Assembly (NCBI GenBank): GCA_958295665.1
Contig: OY282558.1
Span: 184,118,015-184,182,014 of the forward strand
Direction: 5' to 3'
DNA: 64,000 bases
DNA from: Tipula vernalis
Taxonomy: Eukaryota > Arthropoda > Insecta > Diptera > Tipulidae
Shown here: positions 8,481-20,880 of the stretch, in pieces
Layout: each line of letters begins with the position of its first letter
Position numbering within the stretch: position 1 is the first letter of the stretch
Made by a program: the position numbers and the translations under genes
The notes under the pieces: model-generated
The model's database searches: none
The model's input: the letters and a program-made list of their open reading frames with translations, nothing else
What the model was told of the DNA's origin: nothing

Positions 8481-11400
8481 ATATAACAAATAAATTTTTA
8501 TTTAAAGTTAAGTCCGCTTACATTCCAAGTGTCAAAGCATACGAAAGAGGTTCATTCGAGTGTAGATTGTTGTGATAAACACGTTCAATAATGCTTTGGG
8601 GATATGTCGTCCGGAATGAGGAATTTGCTGAGGTCATTGCTGCTTGATAGGGTAGACTACTTCATATAGTGGGACCCGGTATACAAGAGATTAATCTATT
8701 GCAGGAAATTGCCACTGCTCGGAACGAAAGTTATACGGGACTGTCTTGGAAGTGAATATTAATGTTGATGTTCCTCAAATTGGATGCAATGGTAGGTATC
8801 TAGATAATTTAATTTAAAGAAAGAAAGAAGGAAACGGTTTGGAATGAATAAAAGAGAATGTCTACATTTCCAACTTTTCAGAATTAATTAAATGAAATTA
8901 ATTTGCCTCTTACCTTTCTAGTAATTGTTTTTTACTTAACAAAACTGAAGTATAAATTTGATTACATGAATCTCGCAATATTAGAATATAATTATCTAGA
9001 TTGTTACGGTCCTGAATAAACGCAACTATTTGATATCGAAATTGTCAAACAGCATATGAGGGTTGGTGACCCTTCATCTGAAATTGATGAAGTATGGTTC
9101 CATCACCTGCAATTGCGTATACTTCCAATATGTGGGATACGTATTGACGTTTGTTTATCTCGTATAACCGAAGATGCGGAGTTAAAATTGGAATAAAGGT
9201 TTTGATTAATGTCGTATGTGAGTAATTGAATTACACCTCCAAATATCTGGATCCAATTAAAGTTGGTAGATATGTAGTTGGTATTTGGTTGAACTACTGT
9301 ATGCAGATTTAACTCGGCTTTTCTCGTATCCCATTAAAGCATGTCGTTAACCATGCTATATGGCGGTGTCTCTCAAGACCAGATAATGCTAGATCAAAAA
9401 TGTAAAGCAGCGTCTTGTTCCAATTTCAGATACTGAAAATCTACCTCTCGTGTCCAGTTGAAAGCGGGTTCAAATGATGAGTTGGTGTCTCTCGTTTGCC
9501 AGTTAATGGAGTATCAAAATATTAAATGATGCTTTTGTTTCCAATTTCAGATGCGGGTCAATATAAATAATAAGTCGCGATGTGGCTCGTTTCCAATTCT
9601 TTCTGGATATAATCACTTTATAGGCACTGAATTCGCTGGTTGATATTCACTGTTCACTTACTACAACTCGTTTTGGAATGGTACTATTAGTCCTTAATAA
9701 TTATGCAGGTCTAGTTTTAAATTTGTAGAGTGACACCTAGGCATGCGTGACTAATTCATGATTGCAGTTGTGGTAATTTAGGATATTATAAATAACGTAT
9801 TTTGAAAAAAAAAAAAAGTATTTAGAAATTAAATAAAACCAAATGTTTTTTTTAGATTTATTTAAATATCTTTCCAATGTCTAGGCTTAATAAATCTTGA
9901 CGATTTATTAAAACTCATGTTAACTTTTTTCAAAATTTGCCGTTAAGCCGTTTAGCGTTAATCCTACAATTTGATAAAAATCTACATAATGGGGCCTTCT
10001 GGCACTTTACTTTGTATTTTTCATGTTTTTTTTCGGAATTTTATTGTTGAAATTTCGAGGTGCTGGCCGTGTTTCATGTGCTGGTCAAACATTTTTCACT
10101 ATTGTTGACTGATATTGCCATTTGAGACTCAATTCTCGTGATCTAAGAAAAACAGTTTTGTGAAAATTTCTCCAATAAACGATTTGTAAGGATTAGGGTT
10201 TTTGGGGAATCAAAACAATGAAAAAAGAAAGGGTTCAATGCTAAGCGGAGTTCACTATTTTAGTGTGTGAATAATTATTAAAAAGAACAAAATTTTTGAA
10301 AAAATCTTCAGTTTTCTATGAATGTTAGAATTTGAAAAAATCGGCAAAGTTGGGATTTGGAGGCCCTCCTCTACGGAGTAAAATGAATTAAAATAATATT
10401 TCAAAAATTTGGTTTTCCGGCATTTTTTTGTTGGGGGATTTTTTTTTGCCATATCGCAATCAATCGTGGCTCATATTTTGTTTAGAGAATTAAGTGTGAT
10501 TTCAAAAACATTACACTAATCCATATAAATCGTTCATTTAATAAAAGTACCTCAAAAGTATTTTCTTTGAAATCACACTTAAGTTTTGAAAGGTCATATA
10601 TCCGTTTTTAATTTTCCAATAAGAATGTGTTTTAACGGTGTAATACTGATACATAAATAAATCTCTGGAATGTCTGGAAAACTTCACACCATTATCTTTG
10701 TCATCATTCTCTTTTTGTACAGTTGCTATTCGGTTTCAAAACTGCATGTTGTAGTAAAATATAACTTGCCTGTGCTATCAGATTTATATCTGTTCTCACG
10801 TGAGACAAATTTATATATTCTTAGATGAAGTCTGATAAGTTTTAATTCCGTGTTCCTTTCTAGTATATTCTCCAAGTAAATAAATCGATTTACCGCACCT
10901 TTGATGTATTGCTGATTTAATATTTATTATGCCAAGTTGTTGGTGGTTTAATTTAGTACTAAAAATTATCGTCTATAGACGATACGTGATAATAAGATTA
11001 ATTTGTTCCATAGTAAATCTTTAATTTGTATAAATTGTAAAATCGTTAGAATGGTTTGAGATATTTGGTAAGGCCAATGCCTTTCGATATACATTTGTTT
11101 TGGAAGCAGTTGCTTCGTTTCAAAATAGAGCATTGGATGTTGATTGGTTTTGTAAGATAGCCCATCCCATTTTACAAGTGGTTGATATTGAACTGTAATG
11201 TATGTTAGTTGTTACATTCCCAAATCTATGTCATAACTTTTACGTGATTCCCATTACAGCAATGTTCACAAATTCTTTATAACGGTATTTTACAGTTTTG
11301 AAATGGAAAATTGTCTATTTCAACTATGTATGTATTATTCTTCTGAACTAGGGAATCTTTTCTGAATGATTCGTAATTGATTATAAAATTGTCAATTTGA

Positions 11401-12516
11401 ATTCACAGGTTTCAGAAACTCACATTAGTTATAAATGAAAAAAATGTTGATGCCCTTTTAATAGAAATTCTTTTCTGTTCAACCTTATTGTTTCACCCTA
11501 TAACGTTTGTAACGAACCCTTGTTAAGTATTTATAAGTATTTATTAGTTATAAATTTGTCGGTCGTAAAATTTTCGGTCTGTTTCAATTCTTAGAATTGC
11601 GTTGGCCCAAATTTATGGGTTTAATTTTTAATAATAAAAATTTAAAAACTGAAAAATGTTTCCTAATAAATATTTCAGTTTTTTTTTACTTTATGTAGGT
11701 ATGCTTTAGGAAAATCAAAATTGACATTTTTTTATATTATTTAAACGAGTCCTTATTATCGCAAAGTTTTTTTTCGCAAATTTAAATATTTCTGATGCAT
11801 TCACATGCATGTTTATCCTAAATCTCTTAAACAAAAAATATGGATTTTATTATTATTTTAGGATAAACTTTACACGTCTATATGTATAGAGATGTGAAGT
11901 TTATATTAAATGGTTCAGACTGTTTCAGTAAATTGCAAACATTTAGGCGATAATTGCATACCTACATATTTATATTGATTCCACTTTATTCTAATTTCAG
12001 GATTCTACTAGGCGCAAAATTTTAGATTAATTCTAACCCCATCGAATAAAATAACGTTAAAAACAGTACAATAACACAATTTTATCATAGGGACATACAG
12101 GAAAATGTTTTAGTTGTATGCATAATCTCATATTTAGATTCGAATCCCGTTATGCATTAAAAACACGCGAAATACCTTTCCACAAAAGAACCTTTAATTA
12201 TTAAAATATGTTATACTTACATTAGCCTTCCTAATGTCCACTATTTTTTTCTGAACTTAATTTTTAATCCTACTTGCTTGAATTTATGAAAAATTTGATC
12301 TAAATCTCTCACGGTTATTCCACCTAACACGACAATGTCAATCCCAGCTCCTAATATAGAATTTTTAGATGTAACTACTTATTTACAAATATTAATCTGC
12401 ACACTTATAATTACCATTCAATTTTGGAAACAAATAGAAAATATCCCATTGATCTAACAACGTTACTAACGGAACATCATCATCTAGTACAGTAATCATT
12501 AAATTTTCTTCATGAT
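8481..12516 (+). other. Noncoding part of copy A
   Basis: Shared with 46561-49902. It contains two diverged units of about 120-bp repeat at 9370-9560 (each with GGTGTCTCTC and CAATTTCAGAT). About 250 bases at 10247-10500 are unique to copy A. The long near-identical run 10500-12516 shows no gene I recognise. The 65-codon minus-strand frame at 10255-10452 is Lys/Asn-rich noise. Confidence 0.55.
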
Positions 12517-12522
12517 CACTTG
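12517..12522 (+). repeat. Target-site duplication CACTTG, left
   Basis: CACTTG occurs on both sides of the transposon (12517-12522 and 15411-15416) and only once at the empty site in copy B (49903-49908). Confidence 0.85.
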
Positions 12523-15410
12523 TGTTGTTCAAACGCAAAGTGAGTTATTTGCACAATAGATGGTTTTTCGTAAAATGCAAAAAACTTACTACGGCCAATG
12601 TAAACCCTGTAGATATTTTTTTTTAGCCTAATCGTTTCGATTTAGCTGAAAGGCACATTTGGTAAAAATACTATAATAAAATTAGATTTAGTTTGGCCGT
12701 TAGGGTTCTTTTAAAATTGTAAATAGCGAGTTTTGCAACTAAACGAATTTTATAACGCGTTTTGCTCTTCATTAGTTGAAACTGTACTCACATAATGAAA
12801 AAATTATTTCATTAAAATTAAAAAACGTATTGTTCAATAAAAAAAAATATATTTTCATAAAATAATACAAAATATAAAAATAAAAAATTCCTTCAGGAAA
12901 AATAAAAAAATTTAAAATATCAACGTTATCACAACGATATTGTTATCACAAAATAAAATTCTTTTTTTATGGGTAATAAAAAAGTAATTAGTAAAAATAG
13001 GAACTTAGAAACTAATTTAAATTCGTAAGCCCTCATGCTGATCCTGAGCTTCGCAAATAGGGTCTTCAGGTACATTAATTATTAGAGTAGCGTTAGAATT
13101 TTTTAATAAAATATTTTTATAAAAGTGTAGATTCTCCATCTCCGACCAGTTTTCGCCAAAATGTTTTTACAATAGACTGTTAACATCAGTCAACTTTGCC
13201 TCAGATAGTTCGACACCAGGTTCTACAATAATTGGATGCATTTGTGACAGGTATTTTCCGCGCTTTACGATAGATTCAGATGATCCCACATCTGATTTAT
13301 AGGCTATTTCGCCTCGAACCAATATTTTTTATCTGATTTAGAAATTATGAATCGTTTGGCTTCGCTGAATTTAAAATGCCAGCTTGCAGGTGGCCTAATT
13401 ATTTTTTGAGCTTCTGTTTTCCAGTCTCTGACTGGGCAATCCACATCCCCAAGGTTTATGACTGTTGCATGCGTTTTATTAATTTCAATGTATTCATCGG
13501 GCTTTATTATACATTGTCTGTTACGAATCTGAAAAAAAATAATACGGTTAGCTTAATATAAAAATATTGATAGCCTAAAAATAGTCTAACCTCTTTCTCC
13601 AATTTCGCAAAAACACGATCAGGTGGCATATAAGAGTATCCGGGAATCGGAAAAATTAACTCTAACGTTGTGATGTTAACTGGTGCTTCCTTCAAGAGCC
13701 AATGACAACACATTCCAATCATAATGGTGTTCTTATTTTGACCTCCACATCCATCAGCAACTAAGCGCACCCTTTTCTTATTTTCTAGCTCAAGATTGCC
13801 GAGTCGATGATGCACGGCAGATGCAATTTCTATCGAGCCTTTGGAAAAAAGGTTTTCGGTCCATGAATACAAAAACACGTTTTGCTTGGTTAAAGAAGAT
13901 CTAGAAGATCCCACAACTATCCCGAAATTATGCATATATATTTGCCGACTGTAATATGCTGCTTGGTCTGCCACTTTCGGTAGGAGCATATTTTTTTGAC
14001 AATCGAAAGAAATCGTAGCCAAATCATCGGCTTCTTCCCGTAATAAATCAAAAAATGCTTTTGCTCGCCTTTTATATACCGCCATCTTCACCATCAAATC
14101 TTGTTTTTTCTTACCGTTTGTCTCAAATTTCATGCGCTCCTTCAGCATAATGCACATTGAGCATAAATCGGATGCCGGTGTTTTAAATCCAATGTTAAAG
14201 GAATTATTAAAAATATTTCGGAAATAACATTTTTTTATATTTAGTTCCGGTGACTCAGCGTTAAACATCCGATACATTTTATTTACATTTAATTCACTCG
14301 GCAAATATTGCCGTTTGGTGGTCAAACTCCTACAGTAGTGGATTTCGATGGCTTTAAATTTCTTAATGAAATTTATAACCGCATCCTTTTTTGGCTGATT
14401 TTGAGATCCAATCCTGTCTCCTCCTCGTCGTTCAACTGGACCGAGACCTGTCTCCAAATGCCGCTTGGCGAGTCTTACAATTCGGTCCTTTTTGATGCCC
14501 AATATGCCACAAAAGGCAGTTTGACGTACCCTAGCGATGCTCTTATTTGCTTTTCGAATATAATATACCACCGAAATCGCTCTTTTCAATGATGAGTTTT
14601 CATCTCTTCGAATGGGATTTAATGCACTAGCATACGTTAGTAAAAATAATCCTGGGCTATTTTGTTTGTGCTCGCGTAAAACGATTTTGCAAACTTCATA
14701 ACATCTGTGCCATTTAAAGAATTGCACTGGAAAGCACCTGCATTTCGTCTATGATTGCATTTAGGTACGATTGGTGGTCGCTTTTGTTTGTGCCTAACGC
14801 AAAATATTTAAATGAAACAACAAAGTGTTTAAAAAAAAGTTATTTGTGTCAATTACCTGTTCTCTTTTTCTCGTGTCCGTTTGCTTGCTGATACAGAGCG
14901 TTTTCTTGCTTTTTCTCCATTGAGAATTACCGTGGGGTATTCGCAACTATCCATAATTAATAATTAAATATTCTAAAAATTCAATATTCGGTAATTCACA
15001 AAAAAATACGCAGAACACACACAAAACACGTCTGATCACATACAATTTGATTTAAAAACTAAATAAAATGTCAAAACTTTAGCGCCAAATAGAATTTAAT
15101 TTACCGTTTATTGAAATAAATTCCCTATGTAAATAGCGAGTTTTGCATTTTTCCATAACTTTAATTGTATATAACCAGTTTTGAAACATTTTTTTTCTAT
15201 GTAGATGAAGCATTTTGAAATTGAAATAATTTGTAAATAAAGCCTTTTGCATTTAACTGTACTTTTAGACGATGAAAACATAAGGTAAATAAATGAATTT
15301 GTTACACTTTTTTGATTTAGTATTGTAGCCCTTGGAAATACGAATCAAAAGACCTACGTCACGATATATTTTGAAAAAATGTAAATAACGCACTTTGCAT
15401 TTGAACAACA
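12523..15410 (-). mobile_element. 2,888-bp DNA transposon with 6-bp target duplications
   Basis: The ends are defined by the empty site in copy B. Terminal inverted repeats of about 30 bp start TGTTGTTCAAACGCAAAGTG on the left, and TGTTGTTCAAATGCAAAGTG on the right read in reverse complement. A subterminal motif, TGTAAATARCG followed by TTTTGCA or CTTTGCA, recurs at 12718, 15128 and 15380. The transposase gene fills the middle on the minus strand. A 6-bp duplication is unusual. It fits groups such as IS3EU or Dada, but I cannot place the family with certainty. Confidence 0.85.
13021..14955 (-). pseudogene. DDE-type transposase of the 2.9-kb transposon, intron-containing, lightly broken
   Basis: Proposed exons: ATG at 14955, MDSCEYPTVILNGEKARKRS, with a GTAATT donor near 14855; acceptor TTTGCGTTAG near 14790; a long exon with C189/C192 (DLCSMC), ISFDCQKN (D242), LVADGCGGQNKN (D325) and SYMPPDRVFAKLEKE (E376); numbering is from the long frame 13507-14727. 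A second intron of about 63 bp (GAG|GTTAGA to TTTTTTTTCAG) joins to IRNRQCIIKPDEYIEIN and the C-terminus near 13021. The D-D-E spacing and the Cys pair match a multi-copy insect and cnidarian transposase-like family I know only by pattern. Breaks: a frameshift near 14646, one near 13318, and a stop near 13167. It probably cut and pasted the element in the nucleus. Confidence 0.7.
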
Positions 15411-15416
15411 CACTTG
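15411..15416 (+). repeat. Target-site duplication CACTTG, right
   Basis: Right partner of 12517-12522. It is followed by ATCTATCCATTTT exactly as at the empty site in copy B. Confidence 0.85.
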
Positions 15417-16430
15417 ATCTATCCATTTTAAGTAGTTTTGATGTAATGTGTAATTATGAAGTGATTATCCGATTCTTTCACCTTTATAAATATCGCAACT
15501 AACTTGTTAGTTAAGATTTTACTTAATCACCAACCAGGCCTTTATAGTATTTTTAGTGACTTAAAAAAACACTAGAAATTGTAAAGTTATTTATTTGACA
15601 ACATACACACGAACAAAGGAAAAAACTAATGTGGTTTTACGATTTCATTGTTCACTGATCGTGCGCGTTCGTGCAGATCGAGGAGAATAAATACAGCAGT
15701 TTTGTTTCAAAACACTGTTTGTTTATCTCCCTGAAACTACCGATTTTTATAATCGCTAATTTTGCTAAGCACAATGAGTTTCAATTTATTTATGAGTTTT
15801 TATATAATTATGGTACTACGAGTATAATTGTTTTACAATTAAAAATTTTCTATTCAAAATTTCGAAATTTTGTATCGGTTATAGCGCAATGCTTATGCAG
15901 TTGATTTTCAAGCATTGAGTTCTATTTACAACTACCGTGTTATTTGAAAAAAGCATCGTTGAACTGACCACTTTTTGCTGAAGTTATATGATATTCAACT
16001 AAAGTAAGGAGTTGTAGAATCCAAGCGAATTTTGTAAAAATTTCCACAAATAATGTTGAACCAATTGACTAACGGTAAATCATAATGAGATATAACTGAA
16101 TCTAAACTTCTAATTTTATAATTGGGATGTAGTTTAATAAACCAATATATATTTCAGGTTTTACTAAATAGTCGATCAAATTTGACTTTTGATTTTCGTT
16201 TAGCAAAAACGTAATATAAAAGATATTTGGCTCTACCTATTTATATGGAGCGCTATCGGGAGCCACTTTTTATATGACGGCTCTCGATATCAGCTATCCG
16301 GAGCAAATAAAATAACGCAGCTTCTATTTCTTGATGAAATCCCCCTGAATGTATGGAGTTGAATAGCTACTACCGCCACCTGAGTGAAGTTTATAACAAA
16401 TAACCAATTTAAGCATGTATTAGTGTGTAC
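15417..16430 (+). other. Noncoding part of copy A
   Basis: Near-identical to 49909-50914. A 77-codon frame from a GTG at 15671 is the same in both copies but is AT-rich and unrecognised. The TA at 16421-16422 is the empty target site for the 4.2-kb element in copy B. Confidence 0.55.
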
Positions 16431-16559
16431 ACTGTTAAAATAATTCTTATAAGAACTCTGAGTGAAATATATCAAATAAAATATTTATTGAGTAAAATAT
16501 TACGATTTAATGAAATGATAAACATTAAATACACTTTAAATGGTCACAATAAACATGTG

Positions 16560-18414
16560 TCAGTAATTTATTTTCAGCCAATAACAAGAATACCGCAGGG
16601 ATTATTCTAAGAAGCACTAACTGGAAACAATAGCCTCATGCCTTGTGAACCACATGGACAAACTTGCCTAAAACGCATATTGCGCAAAACGTTAACATCC
16701 GGAACCGGGATCGTAATAATCGATGTTGAGCCTTTAAATAATACCACAACTTACAAAGTAAAATTGCAAGACATGCTTTATGGAAGAATGGGTCATTACA
16801 CCACATATGTCAAGAGACTTAATGATACGTGAGAATGCCACGATGATCTTCGTAAATTCATAGTTCCTATAAAATCAGATTTTTCTGTTAATCCCTCAGT
16901 TCTAATTTATACAAAAAATTAAAACGGATTATTTAAAAATATTAAATCTTTAAAAATAATTGATCATTGCCGAGGAATTGAACCGTTGAGTTCAGCCATT
17001 ACCGATGAAATTACTGTAACAGAAATTATTTAAAGGCATTTGTGTATTTGTATAATCGACACAAAAAACCAAAATTAAAACAATCCGAAGACGGATAAGC
17101 TCCATATGATCCACAAGACATAAAACTGATACTCCCAGTTAATGTGAAATAAACTGGCGAGGCTTAACAAGAATAAATATGGCAATCTCACTGTTACGAA
17201 ATGGCATATAATCCATGTGGTTCACAAGGCATGACGCTATTATTCCCAGTTAGTGGCTTCTTAGAACAATCCCTGCGGTATTCTTGTTATTGACAAGTAT
17301 GAAAATTGGTATGAGCATAACAAGAAAATTCAAAATGTTGCAATTTCCACACCTTTGCGAAATGGCATATAGTCCATGTGGTTTGCAAGGCATGAGGCTA
17401 TTGTTCCCAGTTAGTGGCTTTTGAGAACAATCTCTGTGATATTCTTGTTATTGGCCATAAATTACTCAAACGAATAAAAAAATTGGCATGAATTAACAAG
17501 AAAATTCAAAATATAGAAATTTCCACACCGTTGCGAAATGGTATATAGTGCATGTAGTTCGCAAAGCATGAGGCTATTATTCCCAGTTAGTGGCTTCTTA
17601 GAATAATCCCTGCGGTATTCTTGTTATTGGCTGAACCCAAGCAGTACTCAAACTAGTCAAAAATTTGCATGACTTAAAAAAAAAAAATTCAAAATGTGGC
17701 GTTTGCCACACCGTTGCGAAATGGCGTATCGTTCAAATGGTGCACAATATGCGGCCAACAGGCTGTTGTTTCCAGTTAATGAAGAACTATCCATAAATTA
17801 GTCTTCTTCATCTTTTTTGGTTAAACTTCAGAAGTCCAATTTAATTATTTTTTTACAACATTTAAACTCGTTGAAAAGATACATATTAATTATTAGCAAG
17901 AGATGTATGTGTTATTAGAAAGAGATATCAAATCTCATTTGTTAAGTGCCAACCAGCGAACATTTAAGAAATTTAACAGAATTTAACGAAAGTTTTTTCT
18001 TACGGAAAATTTGACAGGTTGGCTAGCGAAACTGTAACACAACTTGTCAATTGCTTTGATGGTGACGGTAGCTCGTATTAATATTTTTAAAAATTTGTGT
18101 AGAATTTTGAACTGTCGATGAAATTGGAGCAACTTCGAAAATTGTTTCAATTATAAAAACCCTTAAATTCTTAAAGGACATAAACATAAATAATAAAAGA
18201 CACAGATCTTGTGGCGTAAGAAAAAAAACGAAAATAAATAATTTGATGTTACAATTTATAAAGGCTTTAATAATTCGGCTTTTAATTTACCTACATGAAC
18301 ATAAATAAATAATTTTGAATTTAAGCTTAAAATGTACAATGAGCTCCCACAAAAAGATTTGCACAAAGGGCAATTTGGATTTTTGACATTTCCTTCAGTT
18401 TTGTGCGATAATTT
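16560..18414 (-). repeat. Tandem-repeat element with 150-180 bp units (copy A), cut by the gap
   Basis: Units carry a core found as GGCATATAGTCCATGTGGTT, then CAAGGCATGAGGCTATT, CCCAGTTAGTGGCTTCTTAG and GCGGTATTCTTGTTATTG. Four reverse units start at about 17205, 17358, 17537 and 17720. One forward unit lies at about 16570-16650, and a diverged one near 17100. An internal array with inverted end units is seen in nonautonomous Helitrons (DINE-1 type) and in some foldback elements. The sequence GCCAACCAGCGAACATTTAA (17948) recurs inverted in copy B near 57450. Confidence 0.65.
16638..17033 (+). other. Coding-like fragments of unknown origin (copy A)
   Basis: After a repeat-derived start, bases 16700-16830 read DVEPLNNTTTYKVKLQDMLY, GRMGHYTTYVKRLNDT. 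After two frame changes, 16935-17030 reads KNIKSLKIIDHCRGIEPLSS, AITDEITVTEII. Copy B (55553-55950) has the same text with a few substitutions. It may be a remnant of an older transposon protein. I do not recognise it. Confidence 0.2.
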
Positions 18415-18614
18415 NNNNNNNNNNNNNNNNNNNNNNNNNNNNNNNNNNNNNNNNNNNNNNNNNNNNNNNNNNNNNNNNNNNNNNNNNNNNNNNNNNNNNN
18501 NNNNNNNNNNNNNNNNNNNNNNNNNNNNNNNNNNNNNNNNNNNNNNNNNNNNNNNNNNNNNNNNNNNNNNNNNNNNNNNNNNNNNNNNNNNNNNNNNNNN
18601 NNNNNNNNNNNNNN
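18415..18614. other. Assembly gap (200 N)
   Basis: Two hundred unknown bases, a length commonly used for gaps of unknown size. It falls between the end of the copy A homology and the Helitron fragment, so the join between them is not observed. Confidence 0.98.
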
Positions 18615-19434
18615 TTTTTAGAGCAACTCCCATTAACCATACAAATTCTATTGGGATTAAAACTATCGCATGGCCCATGAATATTGTTTTTGCATATAAT
18701 TTGGTGTAATTCAGGATTAGTTTCAAGATCCGGAATTTCCGCACTAACTACAGAATCGATTTTCTCAGCTGTGCGAAACTTATCAACTTCTTTAAGAGTA
18801 AAGAGCGAATGTGAATGGGGAAGGCCACGTTTTTGTTCTTCTATAGTATAAACGTATGCAATGACTTTTCCAAAGTATTCTCTATTAATAACATCATGTA
18901 CAAATTCTTCAACCTTTAGTTGAACCACTTTTGCTACTAAATCAGGCCTAGCAGACACATTTTTCCAAGGATACAGTTCACGCGTAATCTCTTTCCATTT
19001 CGAATTGCAAGTAAAAGTAAAAAAGAGATCTGGGCGCCCAAATTGTCTCACTATTGCCATTGAATCTTGATACAATTTATTCATAAAACGGGGCCCACCT
19101 ACAAATGTCGATGGAAGAATATACAGATTTCCCACGGTGGAATCCGAATTCTGAGCTAAATTGCTCATATGGTCTAATAAACCTTTATAACTTTCAATAC
19201 GTAGTTTTTTTTTTTGGTTATTACGTAAAAAGATAACCTTTCAGATTGAATGAATTGTTGGAAAAGTTTTCCTGCTAAATGGATAGGGTTAAAAACCTCT
19301 CGACGGATCAATATTTTGTGAACGTAGTATTGATTTTGGGTAATAGTATTTCGCGTATTCGTTGCAAAATTTTGATTGTGTAGCATACCTGTGGTCCAAC
19401 CTGGCTCGGCTAAGGGAAATAGAAGAATAAACAA
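18615..19434 (-). pseudogene. Helitron Rep (HUH nuclease) N-terminal domain, frameshifted and truncated
   Basis: Rolling-circle replication initiator of a Helitron. From 19434 the minus strand reads LLFPLAEPGWTTGMLHNQNF and YYVHKILIRREVFNPIHLAG; after a frameshift near 19170 it continues LYILPSTFVGGPRFMNKLYQ, GRPDLFFTFTCNSKWKEI. The HUH motif is GLPHSHSLF at about 18800-18830, followed by AEIPDL, NNIHGPCDSF and RICMVNGSCSK. The two His ligands are present. The catalytic Tyr pair and the helicase would lie beyond the gap. Compared with the usual 1,400-residue RepHel protein this is a small piece. Confidence 0.85.
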
Positions 19435-20484
19435 AACACCATGGAGTTTACACGACGCGACAATTTATTTATTCTTCGGCAAGTTTGTTCACTTTTTGGA
19501 TGCCGTTTTGAACTCGATAAAAAAGTGCAATGATCAATGGCTTATCTTTAAATAAACGGAACTGTGATACCCAAACCCCTAAGTTTTCTAAATTATCCAA
19601 AATAATAATATTAGGTGACTCGTTTGAAAGTAGCTATCTATGTTATTTACGAAACGGGTCAATTAAATTTTTAATTATTGAAAACTGATTTTCCAATAAA
19701 GATCATGGCGAATTCTGTGAACTAATTAGTGCTCTTAGGTTTGGTTATTTGAAAACAGCCTATGAAACACGTTTTTCTTTATTAACCAAGTTATATAGTT
19801 GAACAGTAAAGTGTAAGTCGAACGTAGCTGATGTTACAGAATTTACATTTAAAAAAATAAACGCAGTATTTAGTATTGAAGCAGAGACCAGCTGTATCAA
19901 CTGAAAAACCATTAATATGAGGGATTTTCTTAAGTATGTACCATCAAATTTAAACCGCCTAGATACTTTCGGTTTAGAAAATCTACAAACCTGCCTTGAT
20001 CCAATTAAATTTTATTGTCGTAAATGTTATGGAGAAATGGTATTAGAGAATATTAGAACCAGCAAAATTGTTAACCTCTATGTTGAACCATCTATAAACC
20101 CAAACAAACAGCTTAAGCTTTCTGACATATCTGACACAATTAACATTCATTTGGAAGATTTTGACTGAAATATCATAGTTTCCAACCTCCAAACTGCTAC
20201 CGAAATAAGCAATAGGATAAATTTGATGACTTATTGGAGAATGCAATTAATATTAAGTACTCTAGAACCCATTACGTGATACCACATTTTTTAATTTATC
20301 AAAAAAAGGAAAATAATTTCCGCCTCTGTACAATCCAGCTTATAAGCAAACACATTCTGATTATTAATATCACTAGCTCAGTTTCGAGATCAATTTCAAA
20401 ACCACTTTGAATTTATTTGGTTTCAAAAAATTTATAACAAATACTGCAACGGTCATAACCAGCATCTAAATTTCTTTAGTTATA
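19435..20484 (+). other. Mostly unassigned spacer with one coding-like frame
   Basis: No clear gene at 19435-19900. A plus-strand frame at 19917-20168 (MRDFLKYVPSNLNRLDTFGL, DPIKFYCRKCYGEM) looks protein-like, and may be an N-terminal piece of the transposase-like remnant further right. A short minus-strand open stretch near 19470-19600 (LENLGVWVSQFRLFKDKPLI) is also coding-like but unrecognised. Confidence 0.3.
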
Positions 20485-20880
20485 TTCAATTTTAAAACAA
20501 TACCAAATCTGGAAAAAAAAATATCCGGTTCACCCCAGTGCTAAATCGATTGCGTTCGCATGGAATTTCTGTACTAAACGAACGAGCACCAATGGCAGAA
20601 TGCAAATCATTTTGATGTTATTAATCGAGTTAGATAATGCAATACCAAATCGAATGGATACTTATGGGTTTCGGAAAAGAAACGTCACGGTTGTCCCAGG
20701 GCCAAATCGCTTCCAGTTGTATGAAATTTTGGTACTATGCTGACTTAAATAATTATAGCGCCAATCTCAACATGAAAATCATCTTGATATGATTAACGGA
20801 TTTAGATAATGTAATTCCAAATCGAATGGCATACTGATGGTTTCCGGAAATGAAACATACCGGTCAAATCCCGGTACTAT
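20485..20880 (+). repeat. Tandem repeats of about 145-182 bp
   Basis: Three units begin near 20490, 20630 and 20810, each with AATACCAAATC or TTCCAAATCGAATGG, followed by TTTCGGAAAAGAAAC-like and CCAGTGCTAAATCG-like text. A fourth, separated unit sits at 23717-23838, beyond the mariner remnant. Confidence 0.6.

Larger units (their letters stand above)
2731..18414 (+). repeat. Segmental duplication, copy A
   Basis: This block recurs in the same orientation at 36049-57333. Matching runs cover 2731-4390, 5319-6400, 6420-7880, 8080-10240, 10500-12522, 15411-16430 and 16430-18414, with long exact or near-exact stretches. Copy A is interrupted by a composite inverted repeat (4400-5318) and a DNA transposon (12523-15410) that are absent from copy B. 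It ends in an assembly gap, so its true right edge is unknown. The left edge lies in a CA-rich microsatellite (2718-2733). Confidence 0.9.

Noticed and set aside
15671..15904. 77-codon plus-strand frame identical in both copies
   Set aside because: It starts at GTG, is AT-driven in composition and has no recognisable motif. Identity reflects the recent duplication, not selection.
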